DNA from: Motiliproteus sp. MSK22-1 | Lineage (GTDB): Bacteria; Pseudomonadota; Gammaproteobacteria; Pseudomonadales; Balneatricaceae | NCBI RefSeq assembly: GCF_001968815.1 | Contig: NZ_MIEQ01000027.1 | Coordinates: 310,001-374,000 of the forward strand | Direction of reading: 5' to 3' | DNA length: 64,000 bases | Part shown: positions 1-9,028 of the stretch, one piece after another | Layout of the letters: each line of letters opens with the position of its first letter | Position numbering within the stretch: position 1 is the stretch's first letter | Program-made: the position numbers and the translations under genes | The notes under the pieces: model-generated | Seen by the model: only the letters and a program-made list of their open reading frames with translations | Database searches by the model: none | What the model was told of the DNA's origin: nothing

Positions 1-416
1 TGCTCACTGGCGCAATTTCCAGATGTATTGAGTATTTGTTTCACTGCTTCCTGTAGTGGATACGACTCAAGCAATTGTTCCAGTCCGGGGCCGCATTCCT
101 GAGCATTATCTGTCGGTATATACTGCAACCAAATGTGCCGTATGCTGACCAGAACTCCAGCCAGTGTTGTTATAAGTCCCAGTGCGGCGTAGGCCCTTTG
201 ACCCAGTTGGTTGGGGTTGTGTAAGAAGGCTAGCAGAAAGAGTGCTGACTGAATAAGGATAATGAAGCGAACAGTAGAGCAAAGCAGGCAAGACTCCAGT
301 CCCAGTTCACGTTGTAAATAGAGAACGGCAAAGGCTACTGATGTGCAACAGATCAAAAAACCGAGGAAATTGAGTGGCCGATAAACTGGCGCAGTACGCT
401 GAGTAGTGTAATTCAA
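1..416 (-). CDS. dsbB: Disulfide bond formation protein B (3' end beyond window)
   Basis: Inner-membrane quinone reductase that re-oxidises periplasmic DsbA. The visible part translates from a TTG at 416, preceded by a GGAGGGG Shine-Dalgarno seven bases away; I see no better start. Seen: a first membrane segment, the CLLC redox pair after ELGLES, further hydrophobic segments, the conserved RHIWLQ stretch, then CGPGLEQLLESYPL with a later Cys in GNCA, i.e. the second periplasmic Cys pair. This order is diagnostic for the DsbB family. About 138 residues are visible of a usual 160-175, so the C-terminal membrane helix lies outside. No dsbA is visible nearby. Confidence 0.9.
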   Translation of the reverse strand, partial: MNYTTQRTAPVYRPLNFLGFLICCTSVAFAVLYLQRELGLESCLLCSTVRFIILIQSALFLLAFLHNPNQLGQRAYAALGLITTLAGVLVSIRHIWLQYIPTDNAQECGPGLEQLLESYPLQEAVKQILNTSGNCASE

Positions 417-574
417 TGCAGGACCCCTCCTATTTTGAGGTTGCCGCAAAAAATGGTACTCGTTAGCGAGGACTCAAAGCCGAAATATTCAAGCTCGTTG
501 TTTTGCGAAACCTTCTTATTATGATTTTCCGGTTTGTCTGGCCGGATTTGGGCAGTGCATCCAAGACGTTAACA

Positions 575-596
575 GGCTGATTGATAAAAATCAGCC
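575..596. other. Perfect 8-bp inverted repeat in dsbB-ydbL spacer
   Basis: GGCTGATT, six-base loop, AATCAGCC. It lies between dsbB (leftward) and the end of ydbL (leftward). There is no U-tract on either side, so it may be a weak terminator for the ydbH operon or an operator for dsbB. Nothing else is recognisable in the 233-base spacer. Confidence 0.35.
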
Positions 597-649
597 ATTC
601 CCTGTGTATCTAACCGCAAGCATTTTGGCTGCCCACATAATAACGGAGT

Positions 650-1027
650 TTATTTTTTTTGCCAGTGACCGGAAGGAGTCTTGAAATATTGGCCGGAAGG
701 AGTGCGTTGAATCAGGCGCTGACCAACTCTTTTCTCCATAATATCAAGGGTGACGCCTGCGTCTTTTGCGCTATTGGAGTAGGCAGAGCGGCGTTTTTGA
801 TTGATCGAATTGATCAGGTTTGTCAGTTCGGCACTGGGGTTGCTGTGGACACTTCCCAGATATCCATTAGGCAGTTCTCCTGCCAGTCCGGCACTTTTGG
901 CCTCACTCAGAGTTAAGGCTGACGCGGGTAAACTTGTCGTCAGACCCACTAATAACCCAAAGATCATGATCAGTTTACTTATTCTTCGGAACATAGGAGT
1001 TCGGTTTTCGGTGTGAAGAATGGTCAT
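650..1027 (-). CDS. ydbL: YdbL family protein (DUF1318)
   Basis: Small periplasmic protein, 125 residues, with an N-terminal signal peptide (hydrophobic stretch about 19-35 ending PASA). The mature part has the family features: LTLSEAKSAGLAGELPNGYLG, a central Asn-Ser-rich helix, and a C-terminal GQYFKTPSGHW segment. ATG at 1027 has AAGGA upstream. It is the last gene of ydbH-ynbE-ydbL, 14 bases after ynbE. In E. coli YdbL is reported to act as a chaperone-like partner of the YdbH-YnbE inter-membrane complex; here the function is inferred from family plus gene order. Confidence 0.85.
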   Translation of the reverse strand: MTILHTENRTPMFRRISKLIMIFGLLVGLTTSLPASALTLSEAKSAGLAGELPNGYLGSVHSNPSAELTNLINSINQKRRSAYSNSAKDAGVTLDIMEKRVGQRLIQRTPSGQYFKTPSGHWQKK

Positions 1028-1041
1028 TTATTTTTCCTTAA

Positions 1042-1242
1042 TTAGAACAGTTCACTATTTTCGTCGAAGAGTTCATCAATCTCCTTGTCGACTTTTACCA
1101 GTATTTCGTGCTCAATTTTTACGTTCAGGTTGATGGTAATCGGTTCCTGGGGAACTGCTACCTCTACTCGTGGTGAGCATCCGGTAATAGCTAACACTAA
1201 TGGGATCAGCGGTAGGTAAAGGCGAAAAGCCATTTTGTTCAT
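1042..1242 (-). CDS. ynbE: YnbE-like outer-membrane lipoprotein
   Basis: 66-residue lipoprotein: signal sequence followed by a lipobox ending ITGC with Cys22 as the lipidated residue, then a short beta-prone segment (EPITINLNVKIEHEILVKVD) and an acidic tail. The family is described as oligomerising and completing, by beta-strand augmentation, the hydrophobic groove of YdbH between the inner and outer membranes. It sits 6 bases after ydbH and 14 before ydbL, so the three are almost surely one transcript. Confidence 0.85.
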   Translation of the reverse strand: MNKMAFRLYLPLIPLVLAITGCSPRVEVAVPQEPITINLNVKIEHEILVKVDKEIDELFDENSELF

Positions 1243-1248
1243 CCTCTT

Positions 1249-4182
1249 TTATTCCATCCCTTGTTGGATTCGTTTTTCAAGATCTTCACTTAGATTACTT
1301 GAGAACTGTATGGCCTTAAGCAACTTTAGAAGATTCTGCTCGATTCGAATATTAAAGTCGATAGGCTGGCCATTCTGCCAACCCGGGTTATGACCTTTTA
1401 GAGCGGTATCTAAAATCAAGGTTCCGTCTGGCTGGTAATTCACGGTCAGCCCCAGTGTCTGGTAATGAAAAGCTTCCAGTACTTTCATAGCTATTTTCAG
1501 GCCATAATTACCGCTGGCGAGAGCATCAGCCCCCGCGGGTCGGTAGGCAAGCATTCCTCCGGGGGATTGGGCTTCAATATGGCCATCATTGATCGATAGG
1601 CCTTTAGGAGTGAGACTAAGTGGTAATGCGCCATTCAAGCGTCCACTGCCACTGATATCGGCCTTTGGCTGGAGGGCCAGTATTTGTGACAGATCCAATC
1701 CGCTGAGATGTAAAGTGGTAGAGGCCTGAGGACGCCCTTTCAGGTTGTTCCCGGTTGATCCACTCTGGATGGCTTTTTCCGCAAGTGGGAGTGAGAAGGC
1801 GTCGGTGTAGATGGATCCATCAAACAAATTCATTCGTGCCTGATGAATCTGGATAGTTTTATCAGGGGAGGGAGGGAGGCTAAATGCACTGGTAATATTA
1901 TCAATGGATAAGGCCCCTTCAATACGATCAACTCCGATTACTCCGTTGCCGCTGAGTTCTGTTTTGCTTCCAGCGCTTAATTGAAAAGCTCCTCTTGCGT
2001 TAGAGATGTACCAGTTCGGGATCCTCAGGTTTAATCCGGTAATACCGATATCTGCATCCGATTGCCAGTGAAGCGTTTTTTTCACCCTGTTGCTGTTTAG
2101 TTTGGCTACGCCACTGATCTGACCTCCTTCTGTTGTCCACTCCGGCATTTGAGAAATAATGGCAGAGGGTAACAGGGTCATGACCTGCGCAATATCCACC
2201 GGTGGTAATAACCATTCTGACTTGAGTGCCAGGTTGTCAAGGTCTACCTGGCCTTTGCCGGTAAATCGAAGGTTTTTACCGGGATCCAGATTCTCGACCG
2301 ACTGGCTGCTGTTACCGGGAAAAGAGCCCGTTAGATTAAATCTCAGTGATGGGTACCTTAACCGATAAGGTAGTGAGATCTCTATCTGGGGAGTGTTCCA
2401 GTTTTCCAGGCTCAGATGATGCAGGTCCAGGTCTAACTGTCCCGAGAGTTCCGTACTATTTTGTGGAAGCTTCATCGACAATTGCCCAGACATTGCTTCG
2501 CTGGATATCGGTGATTCAGTATCTGAGTTTAAAGCAATGCCCCCGCTGGCAAAATTAAGTTTTATGGGACTTAAAAGCCAACTGGTTTGCCCGAAGTTTG
2601 TGCGTAGCTGTAAAGGTGTGTTGGTTACCAGTTTTAGCTGTTCTATAACTGATACCGGTGGAGCAACCTGCTTTTCGGAAGAGGATATCTTTTTTCTGGA
2701 GATAGTGCCGGATGAAGAGCTGCTGATCTGTAGTTCTTCAGTGGTAAGGTAGCTGCCGGCGTCCAAATTCATGCTAATCAAGGAGTCAGCAATAGCTAAG
2801 GTGCCCTGACCGTGGGCCTCCAGTTGACGGGATGCAACAGAGCCTGTTAGCAATAGCTGTCGATCTAATTTTGTATCGTAATGGGCATAGGCACTTTTTG
2901 GCTGCCAACGAAAATGGCTGAAATAAGTCTCTGTTTTGAGTTCTTGTTTTCCTGTCGACTGAACGAGCAGCTTTCCGTTGCTACTGCGCAGGCTGATTTC
3001 CGGATCAAATGTAAGCTTGCCGCTTAAATCATTTTCTGGCATCAACTGCCATTGATTAGCTAATGCAGGGTGGGGCAACAGCCCGGGGGTTATACTGATA
3101 TCGAGTTGAGTTCCTTCCAGTAACTTCCAGTCAATTTTGTCTGGTTGCCAGTTTAACAGGGCTTTGAGGGAGCCACTGACTTTCTGTATCTCTTGATTGT
3201 TGAGACTGAGATCTAATTCGGCTTCCAGTTGCTGAGTGACATTAAAGGCTTTCCAGCCAACGTTTAGATCATCACTAAGCGCGATGGAAATTTGCCAATG
3301 GTTGCGACTTTCACCCAGCAGTTTAACAGCTGATGACTGGCTCTTATCTGGAATACTCGAAGCGGTTGATGCGGAATTTGGCGGTGGTGGAGCAAATTCT
3401 TGAGGATCAGACCGCAAGATTGCGGGCGTGAGGGAGGCTTGATTAAGATAAGATAATGCTGCTGAGAGATTAAGCTTATCCTTAATATCGGCCGTCAAAT
3501 TTGTGGTAAACCTACCCTTCTTGTCCGCTTCTTCTATCGATAATGCGGCATCCAGATTGTAGATCTCTGTTGTTCGGTCCGATAGCGCTAAATGTATTTG
3601 ATTTTGTTGATTAGCTTCGACTTCAATTGCTAATGCAGGGTAGTGATCAAGCTCCAGGACAGCTTTTGATTTTAATCGCTGAGGAGTCGCGTCCAAGTGA
3701 CCTGTAAACTCTATTTGGTGTTCAGAAACAGTTGCTTTGAGTTGTTTTACCTCGACCGCAATTTGATCGACAGGAAGTTGTCTGAAAAGCTCTTCCAAGG
3801 CCATTGCAGGCAAGGAGGCTGCGAGCATAGAAGGTGTTGAATCTGGAGAGCTATCTTCTTCAGAGGGCGAAAGAGATATATCTGCCTGAAGAGCTTTTAG
3901 TTCCAGTAAATCGAGTTGCTGTTCCAAAAGCAGGCGCTTGGGGCTGAACCCCAAAAACACCTTTGAAACCGAAAGTTGATTGATAGACAGCTCTGGGCAA
4001 TCCCTGAGTGAAAGCTTTCTGATGATGAGGCTGTTCCAGCGAGGGGACTCAAACAGAGCCTGGCTTTGCTGGCAGCCTAGCTGTTGTAACATGGTACGGG
4101 CCTTCCAACTCAAAACTTTGGGGGCTGCAAGGTAGCAAACCACCAACGTCAAAATAATCACCACTACTATTCGAAGCTTCAT
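1249..4182 (-). CDS. ydbH: YdbH-type AsmA-like inter-membrane transport protein
   Basis: Large protein of 977 residues with a single N-terminal membrane anchor (about residues 4-22) and a long periplasmic beta-rich body. Its C-terminal third (roughly 700-977, LNLRIPNWYISNARGAF through PGGMLAYRPAG) matches the YdbH domain. The family belongs with TamB and YhdP, the three partly redundant proteins that move phospholipids to the outer membrane. Start: an upstream in-frame TTG exists at 4197, but ATG 4182 has AAGGAC six bases before it and puts Lys-Leu-Arg ahead of the membrane segment, so I chose it. First gene of the ydbH-ynbE-ydbL operon. Confidence 0.88.
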   Translation of the reverse strand: MKLRIVVVIILTLVVCYLAAPKVLSWKARTMLQQLGCQQSQALFESPRWNSLIIRKLSLRDCPELSINQLSVSKVFLGFSPKRLLLEQQLDLLELKALQADISLSPSEEDSSPDSTPSMLAASLPAMALEELFRQLPVDQIAVEVKQLKATVSEHQIEFTGHLDATPQRLKSKAVLELDHYPALAIEVEANQQNQIHLALSDRTTEIYNLDAALSIEEADKKGRFTTNLTADIKDKLNLSAALSYLNQASLTPAILRSDPQEFAPPPPNSASTASSIPDKSQSSAVKLLGESRNHWQISIALSDDLNVGWKAFNVTQQLEAELDLSLNNQEIQKVSGSLKALLNWQPDKIDWKLLEGTQLDISITPGLLPHPALANQWQLMPENDLSGKLTFDPEISLRSSNGKLLVQSTGKQELKTETYFSHFRWQPKSAYAHYDTKLDRQLLLTGSVASRQLEAHGQGTLAIADSLISMNLDAGSYLTTEELQISSSSSGTISRKKISSSEKQVAPPVSVIEQLKLVTNTPLQLRTNFGQTSWLLSPIKLNFASGGIALNSDTESPISSEAMSGQLSMKLPQNSTELSGQLDLDLHHLSLENWNTPQIEISLPYRLRYPSLRFNLTGSFPGNSSQSVENLDPGKNLRFTGKGQVDLDNLALKSEWLLPPVDIAQVMTLLPSAIISQMPEWTTEGGQISGVAKLNSNRVKKTLHWQSDADIGITGLNLRIPNWYISNARGAFQLSAGSKTELSGNGVIGVDRIEGALSIDNITSAFSLPPSPDKTIQIHQARMNLFDGSIYTDAFSLPLAEKAIQSGSTGNNLKGRPQASTTLHLSGLDLSQILALQPKADISGSGRLNGALPLSLTPKGLSINDGHIEAQSPGGMLAYRPAGADALASGNYGLKIAMKVLEAFHYQTLGLTVNYQPDGTLILDTALKGHNPGWQNGQPIDFNIRIEQNLLKLLKAIQFSSNLSEDLEKRIQQGME

Positions 4183-4421
4183 AAACGGGTCCTTCAAACA
4201 CTATTGACGATTCTTCCTGTATACAGGCTGAACGACAAGAGCTTTGTTTCAATGATTGAAGCTCTTGAGCTAACGGTATGCGGATTGTTTATCCTGAGCG
4301 TGAAAGCCGGATCTTTATCCTGGTCGTTATCTTGAACTAATGGCGGCTTTCTCAGAGTGAATACCTGTAATAAATTCCGTACAATGGCTGCGTCCAACAA
4401 TCTTCAAGGGGGAATATTTCT

Positions 4422-4772
4422 TTGGACTCTATTCTAGTGTTCTTAATAACGGGGGCTTTTGCAATGAGTGCCTCCTTGTTTGCCAGTAAATTAGTAAAAC
4501 AACCTGTTGAGGAGCAGCCTCGCTGGACTCAGGGGCAAAGTGGCAATGCCCGGGTTCTGATTGGGGGAAACGTGCTGGTTCTGGTTCTTATTGCTTCGAT
4601 GGTATACGGAATCTATCACATGGATTGGTGGATACCAGTGGCTTGTTTGTTTGTATCTTTTCCCGTACTGCACGTTGTAGTTCTTGAACGCATATTTGCA
4701 CCCGCTAAAGGTTTTTTGTTTAGTGGAGCTATTGCTTTGGGGTCTGCACCACTGATCTGGTTTTTTTGGTAG
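4422..4772 (+). CDS. Small four-helix membrane protein, unknown
   Basis: 116 residues starting at a TTG with AAGGGGGA eight bases upstream. About four predicted membrane segments: residues 3-22, 46-64, 68-86 and 96-115. A polar cytoplasmic or periplasmic loop (about 25-42, rich in Gln, Glu and Arg) lies between the first two. I do not recognise the family. It ends 6 bases before rmuC and is probably cotranscribed with it. Confidence 0.75.
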   Translation: MDSILVFLITGAFAMSASLFASKLVKQPVEEQPRWTQGQSGNARVLIGGNVLVLVLIASMVYGIYHMDWWIPVACLFVSFPVLHVVVLERIFAPAKGFLFSGAIALGSAPLIWFFW

Positions 4773-4778
4773 GCATAT

Positions 4779-6299
4779 TTGGCTGACTCAACTGCTTCTG
4801 TCACGGCACCGCTTATGACTGCCCCGTCCATCGAAACCTGGATTTGGTTGTTGACGGGATTGTTGGTCATCACCTTGATCCTGCTGATGATTCAGGGGAT
4901 AAATCATCGATCGCAAAAGCTGCGCTGGCAAGCTGACGGTGATGATCTGCAGAATCGGCACACTGCTATTGAATTAAAGCTGGAACAGTTACAGCAAGAG
5001 AATCTGTCTTTGCAGGTGGAGCTTTCCGGAGCTAAAGAACGGTTGATTAGTATGGACCGTGTTGAAGAAGAACTGTTTCAACGCGAGGATACTCTGGCAG
5101 GGTTGCAACGTGAAAACAGCAGCTTACAGGCTGAACTGCGGGAAAGAGACACGCGCTTGGAGCTGCTAAGGGAAGGTCACAATGAAAAGCTGGACGCATT
5201 AGAACAGGCGAGGGTGCGGATGCAACAGGAATTCCGGGATCTTGCCCAGCGTATTTTTGATGATAACAGTCATAAATTTGGTGCTCATCAACAGGAAAAG
5301 TTGCAGGGACTTTTAGTTCCTTTGCGGGAACAGCTAGGGGATTTCAGGCGTCGCGTTGATGATGTTTATGATCGGGAAGCCAAAGATCGTCGCGGACTTC
5401 AAGAACAGATAGAGCATCTTAAACAGCTGAATCTTCAGATGAGTCAGGATGCTCTTAACCTGACCAACGCCTTGAAGTCTGAAACCAAAACTCAGGGTAA
5501 CTGGGGGGAGTTGATTCTTGAGCGGGTACTGGAAAAATCCGGTCTCCGTTCAGGATACGAATATGAAGTTCAATTCAGTACTCATGATCGTGAAGGGCGA
5601 CGTTTTCAGCCAGACGTGGTCATTCACCTACCAGATGGCAAAGATATAGTTGCTGACGCCAAAGTTTCACTGGTTGCTTACGAGCGTTACTGTTCGGCTG
5701 AGACATTAGAACAGCGTAAACAGGCATTGAGTGAGCACTTGTTATCTGTTCGTCGCCATATCAAGTCGCTAAGTGACAAGAGCTATGAATCCTTACCTGA
5801 AATACGAACGCTGGACTTTGTCCTGCTTTTTGTTCCTATTGAAGCTGCTTTTATGGCAGCTGTAGAGGAGGATTCAGAACTTTTTGTCGGCGCATTTGAA
5901 CGCAACATACTGTTGGTCAGCCCATCAACTCTACTGGTTACATTGCGTACCATTAATAACATATGGCGTTATGAAAAACAGAATCTCAACGCGCTGGAAA
6001 TTGCTCGAAGAGGTGGGGAGTTGCATGACAAGTTTGTTGGTTTTGTTGAATCGCTGGAAGAGGTTGGTCGCCATCTGCAGTTGGCTCAAAATGCTTATGA
6101 TACTGCTCACAAGCGTTTGTCGAGTGGTAAGGGTAACCTGATTAATCGAGTCTCTGAGCTGAAAAAACTAGGTGTACGAGGTAAGAAACAAATTCCGGCA
6201 GCGTTGGAGGAACGGGCTGAGTTGCACGAGAAGGAAGCTGAAGACCGACCTCAGCAGGTCTCTATACTGGCCGCTAGCAGTGAAGGGGCAGATAACTGA
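4779..6299 (+). CDS. rmuC: DNA recombination protein RmuC
   Basis: 506 residues: one N-terminal membrane segment (about 19-42), a long coiled coil rich in Leu, Glu and Gln (about 55-210), then the RmuC nuclease-like domain (TQGNWGELILERVLEKSGL, PDVVIHLPDGKDIVADAKVS, and VSPSTLLVTLRTINNIW). E. coli RmuC (475 residues) limits inversion of short inverted repeats; the biochemical activity is inferred from the PD-(D/E)XK-like fold. Start is a TTG at 4779 just after the preceding stop; the next in-frame Met is at codon 13, so the exact start is uncertain. Confidence 0.92.
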   Translation: MADSTASVTAPLMTAPSIETWIWLLTGLLVITLILLMIQGINHRSQKLRWQADGDDLQNRHTAIELKLEQLQQENLSLQVELSGAKERLISMDRVEEELFQREDTLAGLQRENSSLQAELRERDTRLELLREGHNEKLDALEQARVRMQQEFRDLAQRIFDDNSHKFGAHQQEKLQGLLVPLREQLGDFRRRVDDVYDREAKDRRGLQEQIEHLKQLNLQMSQDALNLTNALKSETKTQGNWGELILERVLEKSGLRSGYEYEVQFSTHDREGRRFQPDVVIHLPDGKDIVADAKVSLVAYERYCSAETLEQRKQALSEHLLSVRRHIKSLSDKSYESLPEIRTLDFVLLFVPIEAAFMAAVEEDSELFVGAFERNILLVSPSTLLVTLRTINNIWRYEKQNLNALEIARRGGELHDKFVGFVESLEEVGRHLQLAQNAYDTAHKRLSSGKGNLINRVSELKKLGVRGKKQIPAALEERAELHEKEAEDRPQQVSILAASSEGADN

Positions 6300-6329
6300 T
6301 CAATCCGGTTCGATCTTTAACCTGTCGAT

Positions 6330-6371
6330 ACCAGGCCATTGAGCTGCAGAGAATCGGGGCAAGGGCCTGGT
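6330..6371. other. Long-loop hairpin between convergent rmuC and lysR
   Basis: Perfect 8-bp arms ACCAGGCC and GGCCTGGT enclose a 26-base loop. It sits between the ends of two convergent genes and has no U-run. It may help separate the two transcripts. Three other intergenic hairpins in this window have 26-27-base loops. Confidence 0.35.
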
Positions 6372-6422
6372 TTCAGGAAAGGGATTAGCCACAGCGTTAG
6401 AAAATGAGTCTGAGTGATGGCG

Positions 6423-7310
6423 CTAACTTTCTGAAAAATACTCTTTTAGAAAGGCGATGAATGAGCTGATCTTTGCCGGCATAAACTGGCGATGTGGGTA
6501 GACTGCATAGACGTTGGAGGCAGAAACCTTATACTCCGGGAACAGTTGTACCAGTTTCTGATTATCCAAATATTCTCTTACCATGAATTCCGGCTTCAGA
6601 ATAATACCGACTCCGAGAATTGCAGCGGCTACCGAGGCGCGACCATTATTACTGTTTAGCCGGCCACTCACTTTGATCGAATATCTCTCCTTATTATTGT
6701 GGAACTGCCATTCGTTATTGGTTGAGGAATAGGCATAAGTCAGGCAGTTGTGCCCTTTAAGCTGATCGGGTGTTTCCAGGGCTGGGTGACTTTGCAGATA
6801 TGCCGGAGCGGCACAACAAACCACTTCGCTTGGCATTATGCGTTGGGCTATCAAACTTGAGTCTTCCAGTTTTCCGATTCTGATAGCCATATCAAAACCC
6901 TCTTCTACAAGGCTGACTTTACGGTCCTGGTAGTCGATATCAATTTTTACTTCAGGGTAGCGATTCAGGTAGATTGCAATCGCCGGGGCCAGGCAGAGAA
7001 CCCCGAAATCTATCGGGCAACTCAGCTTCAGCAGGCCGCTTGGTTTTGATCCCATTTCATACAGGGACGCTTCTGCTTCTTCCAGGTCGCTTAATAGATT
7101 AAGGCAGTGCTGGTGATATCGTTTTCCCGCTTCAGTGGTGCTGACTCGGCGTGTGGTTCGATTGAGTAAGCGAATGCCCAGATCTTTTTCCAGAAAAGAA
7201 ATATGTTTGGTGATCATCGCGGGAGAAAGACGAAGATCACGCGCTGCCTGGGAGAAGTTCTCGCGAACGACGACTCTGCAAAACACTTTCATGCTGGTCA
7301 GCTTATCCAT
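6423..7310 (-). CDS. LysR family transcriptional regulator
   Basis: 295 residues. N-terminal winged HTH (about 1-60; FSQAARDLRLSPAMITKHIS is the recognition region) and a type-2 periplasmic-binding-like effector domain (about 90-295). It resembles the DmlR/AaeR-like subgroup, which carries the motif LRIPLLNRTTR-like after the HTH (here LGIRLLNRTTRRVS). It is transcribed divergently from yceI; the 132-base gap holds a 12-bp inverted repeat, the kind of site a LysR dimer or tetramer binds, so yceI and itself are the likely targets. Effector unknown. Confidence 0.9.
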   Translation of the reverse strand: MDKLTSMKVFCRVVVRENFSQAARDLRLSPAMITKHISFLEKDLGIRLLNRTTRRVSTTEAGKRYHQHCLNLLSDLEEAEASLYEMGSKPSGLLKLSCPIDFGVLCLAPAIAIYLNRYPEVKIDIDYQDRKVSLVEEGFDMAIRIGKLEDSSLIAQRIMPSEVVCCAAPAYLQSHPALETPDQLKGHNCLTYAYSSTNNEWQFHNNKERYSIKVSGRLNSNNGRASVAAAILGVGIILKPEFMVREYLDNQKLVQLFPEYKVSASNVYAVYPHRQFMPAKISSFIAFLKEYFSES

Positions 7311-7345
7311 ATCACGACACCTGAATGTTGGAATGATTATTTACT

Positions 7346-7386
7346 ATTAGTTAATAAACATTTTGAAATATACCTTATTAACTAAT
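7346..7386. promoter_or_regulatory. 12-bp inverted repeat, candidate LysR operator
   Basis: ATTAGTTAATAA at 7346-7357 is exactly mirrored by TTATTAACTAAT at 7375-7386, with 17 bases between. It lies centrally between the divergent lysR and yceI starts. Related TTAA half-sites (ACGGTTAATGGTTAATC) continue to about 7404. LysR-type regulators commonly bind such dyads in divergent promoters; binding itself is inference. Confidence 0.6.
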
Positions 7387-7442
7387 TAACGGTTAATGGT
7401 TAATCTGCTTTTAATCTTTGATCAATCACGAGGACAATAACA

Positions 7443-8027
7443 ATGATTTCATTTAAACAGGCTGTGCTGGCTTCTGCTTTTACTCTTTCTTCTGCTGTGA
7501 TACCTCAAGCCTATGCAGTTGAGGAGAGTTACAGCATCGACCCTGCACACTCGTTTGTTCAGTTTACTATTGGCCATTTGGGCGTGAGTAAAACGGTAGG
7601 GCGCTTTAACAAATTTGAAGGAAACTTTCAGTTTGATAAAGATAACAGTGCCAGCAATGGCATTGAGCTGACTATCGAGACGGCGAGTATCGATACTAAC
7701 CATCAAAAACGTGACGATCATCTCCGCAGTCCAGACTTTCTTGATGTCAAACAGTATCCTGAAATGACTTTTAAAAGCACCGGCTTTGAAGGCTCGCTTT
7801 CCAGTGGAACGCTTAAAGGGGAGCTGACAATGCATGGAGTGACCCAGCCCGTTGAATTTAAACTTAATCAGGTAGGTGAAGGAAAAGATCCCTGGGGTGG
7901 TTACCGTGCTGGTTTTACTGCTAGTACCACAGTTAAGCGAAGTGACTTTGGTGTGACCTATTTTATTCCCGGCGTGTCGGACCAAACTGAGATAGCAGTA
8001 TTTATTGAAGGAATTCGTAAGAAGTAG
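7443..8027 (+). CDS. YceI family periplasmic lipid-binding protein
   Basis: 194 residues with a signal peptide cleaved near residue 25 (PQAYA). The mature part is a YceI lipocalin-like barrel: YSIDPAHSFVQFTIGHLGVS, the HQKRDDHLRSPDFLDVKQYPEMTFKS block, MHGVTQPVEF, and KRSDFGVTYF near the end. These proteins bind polyisoprenoid or amide lipids; the ligand here is unknown. Start ATG 7443 follows a GAGGACAATAACA ribosome site. Divergent from a lysR gene that probably controls it, and followed by its own terminator. Confidence 0.92.
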   Translation: MISFKQAVLASAFTLSSAVIPQAYAVEESYSIDPAHSFVQFTIGHLGVSKTVGRFNKFEGNFQFDKDNSASNGIELTIETASIDTNHQKRDDHLRSPDFLDVKQYPEMTFKSTGFEGSLSSGTLKGELTMHGVTQPVEFKLNQVGEGKDPWGGYRAGFTASTTVKRSDFGVTYFIPGVSDQTEIAVFIEGIRKK

Positions 8028-8054
8028 TGCCACGTTCCTGGATTAACGCACATT

Positions 8055-8078
8055 AAGGGCCGATAGAGGCCCTTTTTC
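8055..8078 (+). terminator. Rho-independent terminator after yceI
   Basis: AAGGGCC, six-base loop, GGCCCTT followed by a run of T. Ends the yceI transcript and separates it from the downstream membrane protein. Confidence 0.85.
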
Positions 8079-8105
8079 TATAGACACCACCAAAGGTACC
8101 TGTCT

Positions 8106-8987
8106 ATGTATGCTGAACCTTCTTCCAGCGCAAACTTAATCATGATAATGCAAAGCCTGGTTCTCCCCCTGGCTGTCGCATTATTCGGGCTTCTTGTCTG
8201 GTGGTTGAATCGTCGCAATATACCTCGTGCAACTCTGGTCATCGTGCCTTTTATCGCTATAGGCTTTTGGGCGTCCTTTAGTTGGATTCAAGATCGATTG
8301 GGGCTTCCGCCACAACAGGCTATGGATATTCTGATTCCTCTATTGCTGGTGTCGGTTATTTTTGAGCTAGCAAGTCATTGGGTCAATCTGTCTGGCTTAT
8401 GGAAAGTCGTTCTCTCGCTGGTGGCTTTTATGGGATTTATCATCTGGATGCTATATCCAATCCTGTCCAGAGCCGATGCTGTTGAAATTGTCCTGATCCT
8501 GGTTTCTGCCGCCATCCTTTACCTGGTGCTTCAAATAAGTTTTTCGAATCCAGCTAACAGCTCTGTATCTAATGGGGTAGGACTTTATTTGGCGGCGGTT
8601 GCTGCTCCACTGTTTGCGCTCGATGGTACCCTGAAACTAGCTCAGATCAGCGGTGCTCTGGCAGCCGGGCTGGGGGTTATATGGTTAGCGGGCTTGTTAT
8701 TTTCCAGGAAAATTTCTGCTGTTCAGCAGTACACAGAAGGGATGTTTGCTGTTCGGTTTGTAACTCCGATGATGGTGACTGCTCTTTATGTCGCCGCTCA
8801 TCAGTACGCTGATGTGAATCCCTATGCCCTGTTGCTGGTCTGCCTGGGAATTGTCATTGTGACCCTGATAAGGCGCTGGTGGCCTATTGCTTCCATCTGG
8901 GGCGATAATATCCGAGTCATGGTGCTGGGGTTGTTACCCTTTGCGGCTGCTTTATGGTTGATCTGGCCAGAAGAATCACTGTATTAA
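8106..8987 (+). CDS. Polytopic membrane protein, unknown
   Basis: 293 residues, mostly hydrophobic, with about nine membrane segments and only short polar loops (a conserved-looking WLNRRNIPRA near 33-42 and a SRKISAVQQYTEG loop near 199-211). No transporter signature is recognised. It lies downstream of the yceI terminator and 41 bases before the LigB-like dioxygenase; coexpression with the latter is possible. Confidence 0.7.
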   Translation: MYAEPSSSANLIMIMQSLVLPLAVALFGLLVWWLNRRNIPRATLVIVPFIAIGFWASFSWIQDRLGLPPQQAMDILIPLLLVSVIFELASHWVNLSGLWKVVLSLVAFMGFIIWMLYPILSRADAVEIVLILVSAAILYLVLQISFSNPANSSVSNGVGLYLAAVAAPLFALDGTLKLAQISGALAAGLGVIWLAGLLFSRKISAVQQYTEGMFAVRFVTPMMVTALYVAAHQYADVNPYALLLVCLGIVIVTLIRRWWPIASIWGDNIRVMVLGLLPFAAALWLIWPEESLY

Positions 8988-9028
8988 CGATACTCCCCAG
9001 GATTTTTTAATTATTGAGGTGGTACGAG

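Noticed and set aside
7449-8033. 194-codon open frame antisense to yceI
   Set aside because: Exact shadow of a certain gene, Ser/Lys-rich translation, no ribosome site.
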